This document shows, piece by piece, positions 54,287 through 63,949 of a DNA stretch of 64,000 nt (the first letter of the stretch is position 1; the number at the start of each line of letters is the position of its first letter). The notes under the pieces are model-generated. The model was not told the origin of the DNA. It was given only the letters and a program-made list of their open reading frames with translations, and made no database searches. The stretch covers positions 4,767,219-4,831,218 of the forward strand of contig NZ_CP094828.1 in assembly GCF_022865125.1 (NCBI RefSeq), in the 5' to 3' direction. The translations under genes were made by a program, and so were the position numbers. The stretch comes from Acuticoccus sp. I52.16.1. GTDB lineage: Bacteria; Pseudomonadota; Alphaproteobacteria; Rhizobiales; Amorphaceae.

Positions 54287-55369
54287 ATGTCGCGTCTCGA
54301 CATCCAGGGCCTGCACAAATTCTACGGCTCCATGGAGGCCCTGAAGGGCATCGACCTCACCGTGCCGGAGGGGGAGTTCTGCGTCTTCGTCGGCCCGTCC
54401 GGCTGCGGCAAGTCCACGTTGCTGCGCACCATCGCGGGCCTCGAGGAGGTCTCGAAGGGGACGATCGCCATCGACGGCGAGGTGGTGAACGACCTGCGCC
54501 CGCGCGACCGCAACATCGCGATGGTGTTCCAGAACTACGCGCTCTACCCCTACCTCTCGGTGTTCGAGAACATCGCCTTCGGCCTGCGCGCCCGCAAGGC
54601 GCCGGATGCGGAGGTGAAATGGCGCGTCGGCGAGGCGGCGGAAATGCTCGGCATCTCCCAGCTTCTGGCCCGCCAGCCGCGCCAGCTCTCCGGCGGGCAG
54701 CGGCAGCGCGTCGCCATCGGCCGCGCGGTGGTGCGCGACGCCCGGCTCTTCCTCTTCGACGAGCCGCTTTCCAACCTCGACGCGCAGCTCCGCGACGGGA
54801 TGCGCGCCGAGATCAAGCGTCTGCACGGCGAGATCGGCAAGACCACGATCTACGTCACGCACGACCAGATCGAGGCGATGACGCTGGCCGACCGGATCGT
54901 CCTCCTGCGCGACGGCCGGATCGAGCAGCAGGGGCCGCCGCTGGAGCTGTTCGAGCGCCCGAAGACGCGCTTCGTCGCCGGCTTCCTCGGCTCGCCGCAG
55001 ATGAATTTCCTGCCCGTGACGCTGGAGGGGGACGCGATCCGGCTCGCCGACGGACAGATCCTGCCGTGCCCGCCCCAGGCGAACGGCGCGACCGGGGCGA
55101 TGGTGCTGGGCATCCGTCCCGAGCACCTGTCGCGGGCCGGCGAGGCGGCTCCGGCGCCCGGCAAGGGGCAGATCAACGCCCTCATCGACCTCGTCCAGCC
55201 CACCGGTACCCGCACCTACACCCAGTTCCGCATCGGTGACGTGGAAGTCACGGCCGAGCTGCCCGCCCACACGGTGGAGCGGCCGGGCGCGCAACTCCCG
55301 CTGACGATCGACATGGCCCGCACCACCCTGTTCGACGCCGATGGCCGCGCGCTAGGAGCCCCGCAATGA
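54287..55369 (+). CDS. CUT1 sugar ABC transporter ATPase (UgpC/MalK type)
   Basis: A 360-residue ATPase. The ABC domain has Walker A GPSGCGKST at about 36-44, Q-loop FQNYALYP, signature LSGGQRQR at about 134-141, Walker B LFLFDEP and YVTHDQIEAMTLAD. The C-terminal TOBE-like domain (about 240-360) with GIRPEHL is found in MalK/UgpC. It completes an importer with all parts encoded together. The stop overlaps the lactonase gene by four bases. Confidence 0.94.
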   Translation: MSRLDIQGLHKFYGSMEALKGIDLTVPEGEFCVFVGPSGCGKSTLLRTIAGLEEVSKGTIAIDGEVVNDLRPRDRNIAMVFQNYALYPYLSVFENIAFGLRARKAPDAEVKWRVGEAAEMLGISQLLARQPRQLSGGQRQRVAIGRAVVRDARLFLFDEPLSNLDAQLRDGMRAEIKRLHGEIGKTTIYVTHDQIEAMTLADRIVLLRDGRIEQQGPPLELFERPKTRFVAGFLGSPQMNFLPVTLEGDAIRLADGQILPCPPQANGATGAMVLGIRPEHLSRAGEAAPAPGKGQINALIDLVQPTGTRTYTQFRIGDVEVTAELPAHTVERPGAQLPLTIDMARTTLFDADGRALGAPQ

Positions 55370-57345
55370 TCGACGCCACCGCCGCACCGTCTCCCGCCAT
55401 CGCCCGCTTCGGAACCGAGGAGCCGGTCGCCCCGCCGCGCATCCTGAAGGCCGGCGTCCTGGAGGCGCGACTGGAGGCCGGGAACCTGCGCTACATCATG
55501 ATCGGCGGCGTCGAAGCGATCCGCGGCGTCGCCTTCCTGGCGCGCGACAGGAACTGGGGTACCTACAACGCCCGCATCGAGGACCTCGCGGTCGACGAGC
55601 GGGCCGATGGCTTCACGGTCTCCTACCGCGCCACGGTGGGCGACAGTGCGCAGAGCCTCTCCTACACGGCCCGGATCGAAGGCCGCGCGGACGGCAGCCT
55701 CACTTTCACGGCCGAGGGTGCGCCGGACACCGACTTCGTCACCAACCGGACCGGCTTCGTGGTGCTGCACCCGCTCGACGGGGTGATCGACCACCCGGTG
55801 CGGATCGAGCACACCGACGGCAGCGTCGAAGAGAGCCGCTTCCCGGTGGAGGTGAACCCGGCATGCCCGTTCGAGAACATCCGCGCGATGACGCACGAGA
55901 TCCTCCCCGGCGTGTCGCTCACCTGCCGGATGGAGGGTGACGCCTACGAGATGGAGGACCACCGCAACTGGCTCGACGCCTCGTTCAAGACCTACATCCG
56001 CCCGCTCGCCAAACCGTGGCCATACACGATGGGGGAGGGCGAAGCGTTCCGGCAGTCGGTGACGATCACGCTCGAGGGAAAGGTGCCGGCTGCGACCGGC
56101 GGCACAGGCGGGCCGGTGACGGTGACGCTGGGCGCCGCGACGGGGACCGAAGTGCCGCGCTTCGGCCTCGCGGTGCCGGCGGCGTGGACGACCTCGGCGC
56201 TGGAGCGGGCGGACCTCGTCGCCGCGGCGAAGCCGTCGTTCCTCGTCTGCCACTTCGATCCGCGCGCCGGGCACGACCGCTCGACCATCGCCGAGTATGC
56301 GGCGCTGGGCGAGGCGGTCGGTGCGCCGCTGGTGCTGGAGGCGGTGGTGCCGTGCGAGGACGCCTCCGGCAACCCGACCGACGATCCGGCCGTCCTGACG
56401 CGCGACATCGCCGGCATTGCCGCGGCGGCGATGGGGTTCACCTTCTCGCATGTCGCCGTGTCGCCGGGCTCGGACCTGAAATGCACGCTGCCGGGAACGC
56501 AGTTCCCGCCGGCGCCGGACTGGTCGCGGCTGGTCGCCGAGACGCGGCGGGCCTTTCCGGGCGTCCCGGTCGGCGGGGGCATGTTCTCCTACTTCACCGA
56601 GCTGAACCGCAAGCGTCCGCCCAAGGGCACGTTCGACTTCGTGGGTCACTCCGGCGCGCCGATCGTCCACGCCGGCGACGACGAGAGCGTGATGGAGACG
56701 CTGCAATCGCTCCCCTCGGTGTTCCACTCGGTGCGCGCCTTCGCGGGGGCGACGCCGTACTGGATCTTCCCCATCGCGGTGTCGATGCGGATGAACCCCT
56801 ACGGCGCGGTGCCGGCCGAGAACCCGGACAACATCCGCCAGGCGATGAACCGCATCGACCCGCGCGACCGGGCGCTGCTGGGGGCGGCCTGGTATGCCGG
56901 CACCCTCGCGGAGGCGGCGAAGGGCGGGGTCGACGCCGTCACCATGGCGGCGGTCGCGGGTCCCTCCGGGATCGTCAGCGCGCCGGGGGAAACGGCGCGG
57001 CCCTGGTTCGATGCGGCGCGGGCGGAGGTGATGCCGAGCTGGCACGTCGTCGCGCTGGCGGCGTCGCTCACCGGCCGCGCGGTGCTGGCGGCGGAGTGCG
57101 ATCGGCCGGCAGCGGTCAAGGCGCTCGCGGTGGAGGGAGAGGCGGGTCCCGTCGTGGTGCTCATCAACCTGACGGGCAAAAGCGTCGACGTGACGCTTTC
57201 CGGCTGGAGCGGCGCGAACGGATGGATCCTCGACGAGGAGAGCCTCGCCGACGCATGCGCGGCCGCCGAGCCCTTGCCGACACACCCCCAGCCGACGCCG
57301 CTGACGCTGAAGCCATACGCCGTCGCGCGTCTGACGCGGGCATAG
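55366..57345 (+). CDS. apnL: D-apionolactonase family protein (ApnL)
   Basis: A 659-residue protein. I recognise it as ApnL-like: a beta-rich N-terminal domain (about 20-245) with [23 protein letters not shown] at about 200-222, a central TIM-barrel-like domain (about 260-560) and a small beta-sandwich end. ApnL opens D-apionolactone to D-apionate, the substrate of ApnO. No signal peptide is seen, so it acts in the cytoplasm. An ATGA overlap with the transporter ATPase makes it the end of the second operon. The assignment rests on remembered family features and strong context. Confidence 0.72.
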   Translation: MIDATAAPSPAIARFGTEEPVAPPRILKAGVLEARLEAGNLRYIMIGGVEAIRGVAFLARDRNWGTYNARIEDLAVDERADGFTVSYRATVGDSAQSLSYTARIEGRADGSLTFTAEGAPDTDFVTNRTGFVVLHPLDGVIDHPVRIEHTDGSVEESRFPVEVNPACPFENIRAMTHEILPGVSLTCRMEGDAYEMEDHRNWLDASFKTYIRPLAKPWPYTMGEGEAFRQSVTITLEGKVPAATGGTGGPVTVTLGAATGTEVPRFGLAVPAAWTTSALERADLVAAAKPSFLVCHFDPRAGHDRSTIAEYAALGEAVGAPLVLEAVVPCEDASGNPTDDPAVLTRDIAGIAAAAMGFTFSHVAVSPGSDLKCTLPGTQFPPAPDWSRLVAETRRAFPGVPVGGGMFSYFTELNRKRPPKGTFDFVGHSGAPIVHAGDDESVMETLQSLPSVFHSVRAFAGATPYWIFPIAVSMRMNPYGAVPAENPDNIRQAMNRIDPRDRALLGAAWYAGTLAEAAKGGVDAVTMAAVAGPSGIVSAPGETARPWFDAARAEVMPSWHVVALAASLTGRAVLAAECDRPAAVKALAVEGEAGPVVVLINLTGKSVDVTLSGWSGANGWILDEESLADACAAAEPLPTHPQPTPLTLKPYAVARLTRA

Positions 57346-57451
57346 TCCCCCACGCCGGTGCCGTGCCGACGCAGGACGTTCGGTGCACGGCGCGCGGGCG
57401 CTTGCTCCCGGCCACGGCTGCGGTAGGACGTCCGCCAACAGGAGGAACTCG

Positions 57452-57910
57452 ATGGCTGGCGTTTATTTCGACGAGCTGACGGTGGGGCAGGTGTTCCAGC
57501 ACCCGCTGCGCCGCACGATCACCGAGGCGGACAACGTCTTCTTCACCGCGCTGACGCACAACCCCGCGCTTCTGCACCTCGACGAGGAATATTGCCGGAC
57601 CGAGACCGAGTTCGGCCAGCGCATCGTCAACTCGTGCTTCACCTTGGGGCTGATGGTGGGCATCTCGGTCGGCGACACGACCCTGGGAACGGCGATCGCC
57701 AACCTCGGCTGGGACGAGGTGCGCTTCCCCAAGCCGCTCTTCCACGGCGACACGATCCGGGTCGAGACCGAGGTTGTGGACCTGCGCGAGAGCAAGTCGC
57801 GCCCCAACGCGGGGATCGTCACCTTCCTGCACCGCGCCTTCAACCAGAAGGGCGAGCTGGTCGCCTCGTGCAAGCGCTCGGGCCTGCAACGCAAGCGCCC
57901 GGCGGCGTAG
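57452..57910 (+). CDS. MaoC-like hotdog-fold dehydratase family protein
   Basis: A 152-residue single hotdog-domain protein. The motif [31 protein letters not shown] at about 30-60 is the MaoC hydratase signature with the Asn/His active-site pattern. These enzymes hydrate or dehydrate acyl-CoA thioesters. GGAGGAA five bases upstream supports the ATG at 57452. It follows apnL after 106 bases and may be an independent gene; a role in the sugar pathway is unproven. Confidence 0.85.
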   Translation: MAGVYFDELTVGQVFQHPLRRTITEADNVFFTALTHNPALLHLDEEYCRTETEFGQRIVNSCFTLGLMVGISVGDTTLGTAIANLGWDEVRFPKPLFHGDTIRVETEVVDLRESKSRPNAGIVTFLHRAFNQKGELVASCKRSGLQRKRPAA

Positions 57911-57953
57911 TCGTCGCAGCGTGGCCCGAAGCGCCGTCCCACAGGCACGGCCT

Positions 57954-58134
57954 GGAGGATCGAGGCCGGGTCAAGGGCGCGAAGCGGGCGAAGCCTTCAC
58001 CCTTGACGCGGTCTCGATCCTCCACAGCCTCGGGGGCTGCTGTTCAGCTCGGTCAGCCGCTCTTCGCGGCTGGATGATCTGAACGGCTGCCCGCCGGCGA
58101 GGCGGAGGGAGCTCGAGGGGGGAACCCCCCTCGA
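57954..58134. repeat. Cluster of long inverted repeats between maoC-like and gst genes
   Basis: Three structures occur in 181 bases. (a) 24-base arms 57954-57977 and 58000-58023 match at 22 positions around a 22-base loop. (b) A nested hairpin has outer GTTCAG/CTGAAC at 58042-58047 and 58079-58084 with inner stem CAGCCGC-TCTTC-GCGGCTG at 58054-58072. (c) TCGAGGGGGG-AA-CCCCCCTCGA lies at 58113-58134. They could be terminators, a palindromic mobile repeat or a structured RNA. Confidence 0.75.
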
Positions 58135-58190
58135 TGCAGCGGCGCCACCGGCACCCGGCCGGGCGCTCCGCGGGGCGGTGCGGCCTCCGA

Positions 58191-58889
58191 TCAGCGCGCG
58201 CGCTGGCCGAACAGCATCTTCTGCGCATCCTTGTCGGTCGCGAGGTTCATCTTGGCGCGCTCGTGCTGGCCGAGCGCCATCCCACGCTGCACGGCGGGGC
58301 GGGCCTTCACGGCGGCCAGCCAGCGCTCGACGTTGGGGAACTCGGCGATGTCCATCTTCTGGCGCTCCCAGCCGTTGGCCCAGCCGACGCAGGCCATGTC
58401 CGCTATGGAGTAGTCGCCGGCAATGAACTCGCGCCCCTGGAGGCGCTTGTTGAGGACGCCGTAGAGGCGGTGCGTCTCGTCGGTGTAGCGCTTCTTGGCG
58501 TAGGGCAGGTCTTCCGGCGCGTAGGTGTTGAAGTGATGGTTCTGGCCGAGCATCGGACCGAACCCGCCCATCTGCCACATCAGCCACTCCTCGACCTCGA
58601 CGCGCTGGCGTTCGTCGGTCGGGTAGAACCGGCCGAATTTGCGGCCGAGGTAGAGGAGGATCGCGCCGGACTCGAAGACCGAGATCTCCTTGCCGCCGGG
58701 CCCGTCGTGGTCGACGATGGCGGGCATGCGGTTGTTGGGCGAAATCGCCAGGAAGTCGGGCTTGAACTGATCGCCGGCGCCGATGTTCACGTAGATCGTG
58801 TCGTAGGGCGCGCCCACCTCCTCGAGGTAGATCGAGACTTTGAAGCCGTTCGGGGTCGGCCAGTAGTACAGGTCGATGGGTTTGGTCAT
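58191..58889 (-). CDS. Glutathione S-transferase, YfcG/YghU type
   Basis: A 232-residue enzyme with an N-terminal thioredoxin-like domain beginning IDLYYWPTPNGFKVSIYLEE and containing FLAISPNNRMPAIVDHDGP, as in the disulfide-bond reductases YfcG and YghU, which lack a catalytic Cys and bind two glutathiones. The C-terminal helical domain has the ADMACVGW motif. It probably protects against oxidative or electrophile stress. AGAGGGA precedes the ATG. The frame is open upstream, but the SD site and the family N-terminus fix the start at 58889. Confidence 0.9.
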   Translation of the reverse strand: MTKPIDLYYWPTPNGFKVSIYLEEVGAPYDTIYVNIGAGDQFKPDFLAISPNNRMPAIVDHDGPGGKEISVFESGAILLYLGRKFGRFYPTDERQRVEVEEWLMWQMGGFGPMLGQNHHFNTYAPEDLPYAKKRYTDETHRLYGVLNKRLQGREFIAGDYSIADMACVGWANGWERQKMDIAEFPNVERWLAAVKARPAVQRGMALGQHERAKMNLATDKDAQKMLFGQRAR

Positions 58890-59067
58890 CTGTCCCTCTT
58901 CGCGCCGCTGGTTGGCTAGGCGGCTTTGGTCCACCGCGACATGGGGCGTCGCACGGGGCACGGCAATGCGTGCTATGTCACCCTTTCCCCAGTGTGCCCC
59001 CTCGCGCAAGCGCGAATGTGGTCGCAACGGGTTTGGCCGGTTCTCTCTGTCGGACGGTGGCGGTCGA
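58890..59067. promoter_or_regulatory. Region upstream of gst
   Basis: A 178-base gap before gst (minus strand) and after the 2H phosphoesterase gene. It presumably holds the gst promoter; no operator is evident. Confidence 0.35.
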
Positions 59068-59580
59068 CTAGCGCCCCGCGAAGGCGATCGCGCCCAGCGG
59101 CGCCCAGGGGCCGCCGCGATAGGACCAGAGCTGCACCCCCTCGGCCACCGCCGTGAAGGGGACGAAGTCGCGCGACAGGTGCGCCTCGGTCGCGCGCGCC
59201 ATCTGCGGCGAGACCTTGTTCTGCACCGTGACGTGCGGGCGGAAGGCCTCACGGTCCTGGCGGGTGAGCCAGGGTGCGAACCGCCGCGCCAACTCCGCCC
59301 GCAGCGCGATGAGCGGCGGTGCGGCGAGGCGGTAGGCGACCCCGCGGCCGAGCGGCATCGACCCCTCCACCGCGACCGGAAAGGGACGGCGCTGCGCCGC
59401 GGCGGCGACGGCTGCGACGACGGCGCGTTCCTCTGCGCCGGGGAGGGCGTGAAACAAGGTCAGATGGGCGGGGATGCGGTTCAACTCCGCCGGGAAGTGG
59501 GCGCGGCGCTGACTCTCGAAGAAGGCGGTGGTCTCCCCGTCGAGTTGCAGGGTCAGGATGATCGGGTCGGCGTCACGCAT
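59068..59580 (-). CDS. 2'-5' RNA ligase / 2H phosphoesterase family protein
   Basis: A 170-residue protein of the 2H family with two catalytic H-x-T/S-x motifs: HLTLF at about 41-45 and HVTVQ at about 115-119. Members act on cyclic phosphates or RNA ends; the physiological role in bacteria is not settled. The ATG at 59580 is the likely start, since upstream residues are not like the family. It is divergent from aspS. Confidence 0.82.
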   Translation of the reverse strand: MRDADPIILTLQLDGETTAFFESQRRAHFPAELNRIPAHLTLFHALPGAEERAVVAAVAAAAQRRPFPVAVEGSMPLGRGVAYRLAAPPLIALRAELARRFAPWLTRQDREAFRPHVTVQNKVSPQMARATEAHLSRDFVPFTAVAEGVQLWSYRGGPWAPLGAIAFAGR

Positions 59581-59770
59581 CGGCGTGCGTCCGGTCGGCG
59601 GCGAGGGCGCCCGCCGCGCCGGCCGCCGGTGGAGACCCGGCACAACCCGCTGCAAACCGGGCGGTTTCGGGGACGAGGCGTTGCCGTGGTCGGGCCTGAT
59701 CGATCGTTCGCATGGTGCGGTTATAGGTGCTTTCGCCGGTGCGCAATGACCCGCGCGGGCGGCGCGGCGC

Positions 59771-59800
59771 TTGACAGGCGGGGCCTGGAGTGGCGAATGC
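59771..59800 (+). promoter_or_regulatory. Candidate aspS promoter
   Basis: A perfect -35 TTGACA at 59771-59776, then 18 bases, then GAATGC as a weak -10. The aspS ATG lies 31 bases further on. Confidence 0.4.
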
Positions 59801-59830
59801 GCGGGCGACTGTCCCCGGAAAGGCCCCATC

Positions 59831-61636
59831 ATGCACCGCTATCGTTCCCACACGTGCGCCGCCCTTCGCGCCGGAGATGCCGGCACGACCGCGCGCCTGT
59901 CCGGATGGGTGCACCGCGTGCGCGACCACGGCGGCATCATCTTCATCGACCTGCGCGACCATTACGGCATCACCCAGGTCGTGATCGACCCGGATTCGTC
60001 GGCGTTCAAGGTCGGCGAGACGGTGCGCTCCGAGTGGGTGATCCGCATCGACGGCGAGGTGAAGCAGCGCGCCCCCGAGCTCGTCAACGCCAAACTGCCG
60101 ACCGGTGAGGTGGAAGTCTTCGCCCGCGAGATCGAGGTGCTGTCGACCGCGCCCGAGCTGCCGCTGCCGATCTTCGGTGAGCCCGACTATCCGGAGGATA
60201 TCCGCCTCAAGTACCGCTTCCTGGACCTGCGGCGCGAGACCATCCACAACGACATCGTCAAGCGCTCGAGGATCATCTCGTCGATCCGCCGGCGCATGGT
60301 CGAGCAGGGCTTCACCGAGTTCCAGACGCCGATCCTGACCGCGTCGTCGCCGGAGGGCGCGCGCGACTTCCTGGTGCCCTCGCGCCTCCATCCGGGCAAG
60401 TTCTATGCGCTCCCCCAGGCGCCTCAGCAGTTCAAGCAGCTCTGCATGATCGCCGGGTTCGACCGCTACTTCCAGATCGCGCCCTGCTTCCGCGACGAGG
60501 ACGCCCGCGCCGACCGCTCGCCGGGCGAGTTCTACCAGCTCGACATCGAGATGAGCTTCGTCGAGCAGGAGGACGTCTTCCAGGCGGTCGAGCCGGTGCT
60601 GCGCGACCTCTTCGTCGAGTTCGCCGAAGGCAAGCCCGTCACGGACGAGTTCCCGCGCATCAAGTTCAAGGACGCGATCGCCAAGTACGGCTCGGACAAG
60701 CCGGACCTTCGCAACCCGATCGAGATGGCCGACGTCACCGAGCACTTCGACGGCTCGGGCTTCAAGGTGTTCGCGGGCATGATCGCCTCGGACCCGAAGG
60801 TGCGGGTGTGGGCGATCCCGGCGCCGGGCGGCGGGTCCCGCACGTTCTGCGACCGGATGAACTCCTGGGCGCAGTCGGAGGGGCAGAAGGGCCTCGGCTA
60901 CATCTTCTGGCGCACGCCCGAGGGCGGCGGCGAGACGGAGGCGGCCGGCCCCATCGCCAAGAACATCGGCCCGGAGCGCACCGAGAGTCTGCGCAAGCAG
61001 CTCGGCGTGGACGCGGGCGACGCGGTGTTCTTCGTCGCCGGCAAGCCGGACCAGTTCTACCCGTTCGCCGGTCAGGCGCGGCTGAAGCTCGGCCGGGACC
61101 TGCAGGAGCTGTCCGGCGGCACCTTCATGAACGAGGACCAGTTCGCGTTCTGCTGGATCGTCGACTTCCCGATGTTCGAGTGGGACGAGGAGAACAAGAA
61201 GGTCGACTTCTCGCACAACCCGTTCTCCATGCCCCAGGGGGGCCTCGAGGCGCTGGAGACCAAGGACCCGCTCGAGATCGACGCCTTCCAGTACGATATC
61301 GTCTGCAACGGCATCGAGCTGTCGTCGGGCGCCATCCGGAACCACAAGCCGGAGATCATGAAGAAGGCGTTCGCCATCGCCGGCTACGACGAGCAGGTGC
61401 TGCACGACAAGTTCGGCGGCATGCTCTCGGCGCTGGAGTATGGCGCGCCGCCGCACGGCGGCATCGCGCCGGGGATCGACCGCATCGTCATGCTGCTGTG
61501 CGGGCGGGAGAACCTGCGCGACGTGACGCTGTTCCCGATGAACCAGCGCGCCGAAGATCTGATGATGAGCGCCCCGTCCGAAGTGACGCCGGCGCAGCTT
61601 CGCGAGCTGCACATCCGCCTTAACCTGCCGAACTGA
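59831..61636 (+). CDS. aspS: Aspartyl-tRNA synthetase
   Basis: A 601-residue class IIb synthetase of the bacterial type. Visible are the N-terminal OB-fold anticodon domain ([24 protein letters not shown]), class II motif 2 ([11 protein letters not shown]) and motif 3 ([13 protein letters not shown]), with the bacterial GAD insertion in between. It charges tRNA-Asp, and in many Alphaproteobacteria also tRNA-Asn for later amidation. The ATG at 59831 follows GGAAAGG. A hairpin follows the stop. Confidence 0.97.
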   Translation: MHRYRSHTCAALRAGDAGTTARLSGWVHRVRDHGGIIFIDLRDHYGITQVVIDPDSSAFKVGETVRSEWVIRIDGEVKQRAPELVNAKLPTGEVEVFAREIEVLSTAPELPLPIFGEPDYPEDIRLKYRFLDLRRETIHNDIVKRSRIISSIRRRMVEQGFTEFQTPILTASSPEGARDFLVPSRLHPGKFYALPQAPQQFKQLCMIAGFDRYFQIAPCFRDEDARADRSPGEFYQLDIEMSFVEQEDVFQAVEPVLRDLFVEFAEGKPVTDEFPRIKFKDAIAKYGSDKPDLRNPIEMADVTEHFDGSGFKVFAGMIASDPKVRVWAIPAPGGGSRTFCDRMNSWAQSEGQKGLGYIFWRTPEGGGETEAAGPIAKNIGPERTESLRKQLGVDAGDAVFFVAGKPDQFYPFAGQARLKLGRDLQELSGGTFMNEDQFAFCWIVDFPMFEWDEENKKVDFSHNPFSMPQGGLEALETKDPLEIDAFQYDIVCNGIELSSGAIRNHKPEIMKKAFAIAGYDEQVLHDKFGGMLSALEYGAPPHGGIAPGIDRIVMLLCGRENLRDVTLFPMNQRAEDLMMSAPSEVTPAQLRELHIRLNLPN

Positions 61637-61656
61637 CGGGGCGGGCGGCCGCCCCG
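61637..61656 (+). terminator. Hairpin after aspS
   Basis: CGGGGCGG / CCGCCCCG, eight base pairs with a four-base loop, directly after the stop codon. There is no T-tract, so termination would be partial or Rho-assisted. Confidence 0.5.
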
Positions 61657-61766
61657 GGGCCGGCGCACGCCCGGCCCTCGCACCTGCCGACCCTTGCGCC
61701 CGCCGGGCGTTCGCCCCACGCTGGCGGCCGCCGCGGCGCACTCGCTGCACAACGACCGCTTGGGGC

Positions 61767-63068
61767 ATGGACACGACCGACCTCCTGATCGTCGCCCTCG
61801 GGGTGTTCCTCTACGGCCTGTTCTCGCGCTGGGGTGAGCGCGGGTCGCTCACCGGGCCGATGGTGTTCTGCGCCTTCGGCCTCGTCTGCGGCCCGGCCTT
61901 CCTCGACTTGGTCGACGTCGCGGTCGACGGCGGCGTGATGCACACGCTCGCCGAGTTGACGCTGGTGCTCGTTCTCTTCACCGACGCCGCTCGGATCGAC
62001 GTGTCCCGCCTCGGCACCGAGCACAACGTGCCGCTGCGCCTCTTGGGCGTCGGCTTGCCGGTGACCATGATCCTGGGCACCGCTGCCGCGCTTCTGCTGT
62101 TTCCGGCGATGGAGCTGTGGGAGGCCGCCGTTCTGGGCGTCATCCTGTCCCCGACGGACGCCGCCCTCGGCCAGGCAGTGGTGACCAATCCCGCCGTCCC
62201 GGTCCGGGTGCGTCAGGCGCTCAACGTCGAGAGTGGGCTCAACGACGGGCTCGCCTTCCCGGTTCTCCTCATCGTCCTCTCGCTGGCGGTGGAGGAAGAG
62301 GCCGCGCGGGGGCTGGGGGCGTGGGCGCTGTTCGTCGCCGGCCAGCTGGCGCTGGGGCCGCTGGCGGGGCTCGCGGTCGGCGTCGTCGGCTCCTCGTGCG
62401 TCGAATGGGCGGCGCGGCGCGGCGACATGAACCGCGCCTTCGTGCAGATCTCGGTGCTCAGCCTCGCGCTCCTGGCGTTCGGCACGGCGGAGGTGATCGG
62501 CGGCAACGGCTTCATCGCCGCCTTCGTCGCCGGCGTGGTGGTCGGCACCCGCTCGCGCACGCTGCTGGACGCGGTAGAGGATTTCGGCGAGACCGAGGGG
62601 CAGCTCCTCAATCTCGTCGTCTTCCTCCTCTTCGGCGCCGTGCTGGTGCCGACCTTGATCGACACGCTCACCGCCGCTCATGTCCTCTACGCGGTCCTTT
62701 CGCTCACCCTCGTGCGCATGGGCCCGGTGGCGCTGTGTCTGATCGGCACGCGGCTGACGGCGGTCACGGTGGCGTTCATCGGCTGGTTCGGGCCCCGCGG
62801 GCTCGCCTCCATCCTTTATGTGCTCATCATCACCGAGGGGGCGGGGGAAGGTCTGGCCGGGCTCTCCGAGATCGTCAGCGTCGCCTATCTGACCGTGGTC
62901 CTCTCCATCGTGGCGCATGGGGTGAGCGCGTCGCCGTTCGCCGCGTGGTACGCCCGGCACATCCGCGGCCGTGAAGACGCCGATGCCGAGCACAACGCGG
63001 TCCTCGCCTTCCCGACGCGGTCGAAGCCGCGCCACGGGGCCGCGGGCGCGGCCGATTCATCTCCCTGA
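61767..63068 (+). CDS. CPA1-type Na+/H+ (cation/proton) antiporter
   Basis: A 433-residue inner-membrane protein with about 12 helices. The core motifs are ILSPTDAALGQAVVTNP at about 130-146 and the CPA1 ESGLNDGLAFP at about 155-165, where Asn-Asp are the ion-binding pair. It exports Na+ or K+ in exchange for protons. With the Mrp system it points to salt or pH stress. The C-terminal tail is short, with no regulatory TrkA domain. Confidence 0.9.
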   Translation: MDTTDLLIVALGVFLYGLFSRWGERGSLTGPMVFCAFGLVCGPAFLDLVDVAVDGGVMHTLAELTLVLVLFTDAARIDVSRLGTEHNVPLRLLGVGLPVTMILGTAAALLLFPAMELWEAAVLGVILSPTDAALGQAVVTNPAVPVRVRQALNVESGLNDGLAFPVLLIVLSLAVEEEAARGLGAWALFVAGQLALGPLAGLAVGVVGSSCVEWAARRGDMNRAFVQISVLSLALLAFGTAEVIGGNGFIAAFVAGVVVGTRSRTLLDAVEDFGETEGQLLNLVVFLLFGAVLVPTLIDTLTAAHVLYAVLSLTLVRMGPVALCLIGTRLTAVTVAFIGWFGPRGLASILYVLIITEGAGEGLAGLSEIVSVAYLTVVLSIVAHGVSASPFAAWYARHIRGREDADAEHNAVLAFPTRSKPRHGAAGAADSSP

Positions 63069-63147
63069 ACCTCAGCTAAAGAGCTCATTGCGACTTCATT
63101 CAGTCCGCGCGGCATAGGGTCGTCCCAACGAACCGGGAGTGAAGCTC

Positions 63148-63810
63148 ATGCACCGACTGACTGTCACCACGCTGGCCGCCCTCATGCTGATCCCGACGAG
63201 CGCGGCGATGGCGGACACCCGCCTGCCGGCCTCGGTCGCCGGCCATGGCGCCGAGGCGGTCCAGCTCGCCCAATATGGCGGCAACCGCCAGGATGCGCGG
63301 CGCGAGATCGAGGCGCTGCGCGAGGAGAACGCGCAACTGCGGGCCGAGCGCGACGCGATGGCGGCGCGCGACCACGGCCGCGGCCGTCACCGTGGCGCCG
63401 AGCTGCGCAGCGAGATCGACGCGCTGGAGCGCCGCAACGCCGCGCTGGAGCGGTCGCTGCGGGAGCGCACCGCGCAGCTCGACGAGGTCGCCGCCCGCGA
63501 CCGCGACCGTGCCGCGCAGATCCACCAGTTGCAGCGCGCCATGTCCGAGCGGGCCGAAAAGATCGGCCACCTCGAGACGGTGCTGGCCGAGACGCGCGAC
63601 ACGCTCGCCGAGCGCGACCAGCAGGTCGAGCGCTTCCAGGCGATCATGGATCGCATCCGCGATCGGCGCGAGGACGGCGGCCCCATGCGCGACCGCGTCG
63701 AGCGCCTGCAGGAGCGCCTCGCCCAGCGCGAGCAGGAGATCGCCCGCATGCAGGCCGCGCTCGACCGGTTCGAGCGGCGCCAGGACACCCGCTGGCGCCC
63801 GACGAACTGA
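63148..63810 (+). CDS. Secreted coiled-coil protein of unknown function
   Basis: A 220-residue protein with a signal peptide ending AAMADT (about residue 21). From about 45 to 210 it is nearly continuous coiled coil, rich in Arg, Glu and Ala with heptads such as REENAQLRAERDAMAARD and QERLAQREQEIARMQAALDRFERR. Long periplasmic coiled coils often act as spacers or envelope tethers. ATG at 63148 is preferred because GGGAG lies eight bases upstream; a GTG at 63139 is in frame. A terminator follows. Confidence 0.75.
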   Translation: MHRLTVTTLAALMLIPTSAAMADTRLPASVAGHGAEAVQLAQYGGNRQDARREIEALREENAQLRAERDAMAARDHGRGRHRGAELRSEIDALERRNAALERSLRERTAQLDEVAARDRDRAAQIHQLQRAMSERAEKIGHLETVLAETRDTLAERDQQVERFQAIMDRIRDRREDGGPMRDRVERLQERLAQREQEIARMQAALDRFERRQDTRWRPTN

Positions 63811-63855
63811 CGGCGGACAGGCCAGACCGGGGAGGCCGGCGCCGCCCCGACATGC

Positions 63856-63892
63856 GAAAGCCCGGCGGCCGGACGGCCACCGGGCTTTCTTC
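63856..63892. terminator. Bidirectional hairpin terminator
   Basis: GAAAGCCCGG (63856-63865) pairs with CCGGGCTTTC (63880-63889), extended by GGCC/GGCC around a GGAC loop. It is followed by TT on the plus strand; the reverse strand also ends in T-rich bases, so it can serve nrdJ as well. Confidence 0.75.
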
Positions 63893-63949
63893 ATGATCGC
63901 GCCGCCATATGCGGCCGAGGCGGCCCCCCGGAGGGCGCCGCCGACAGGC

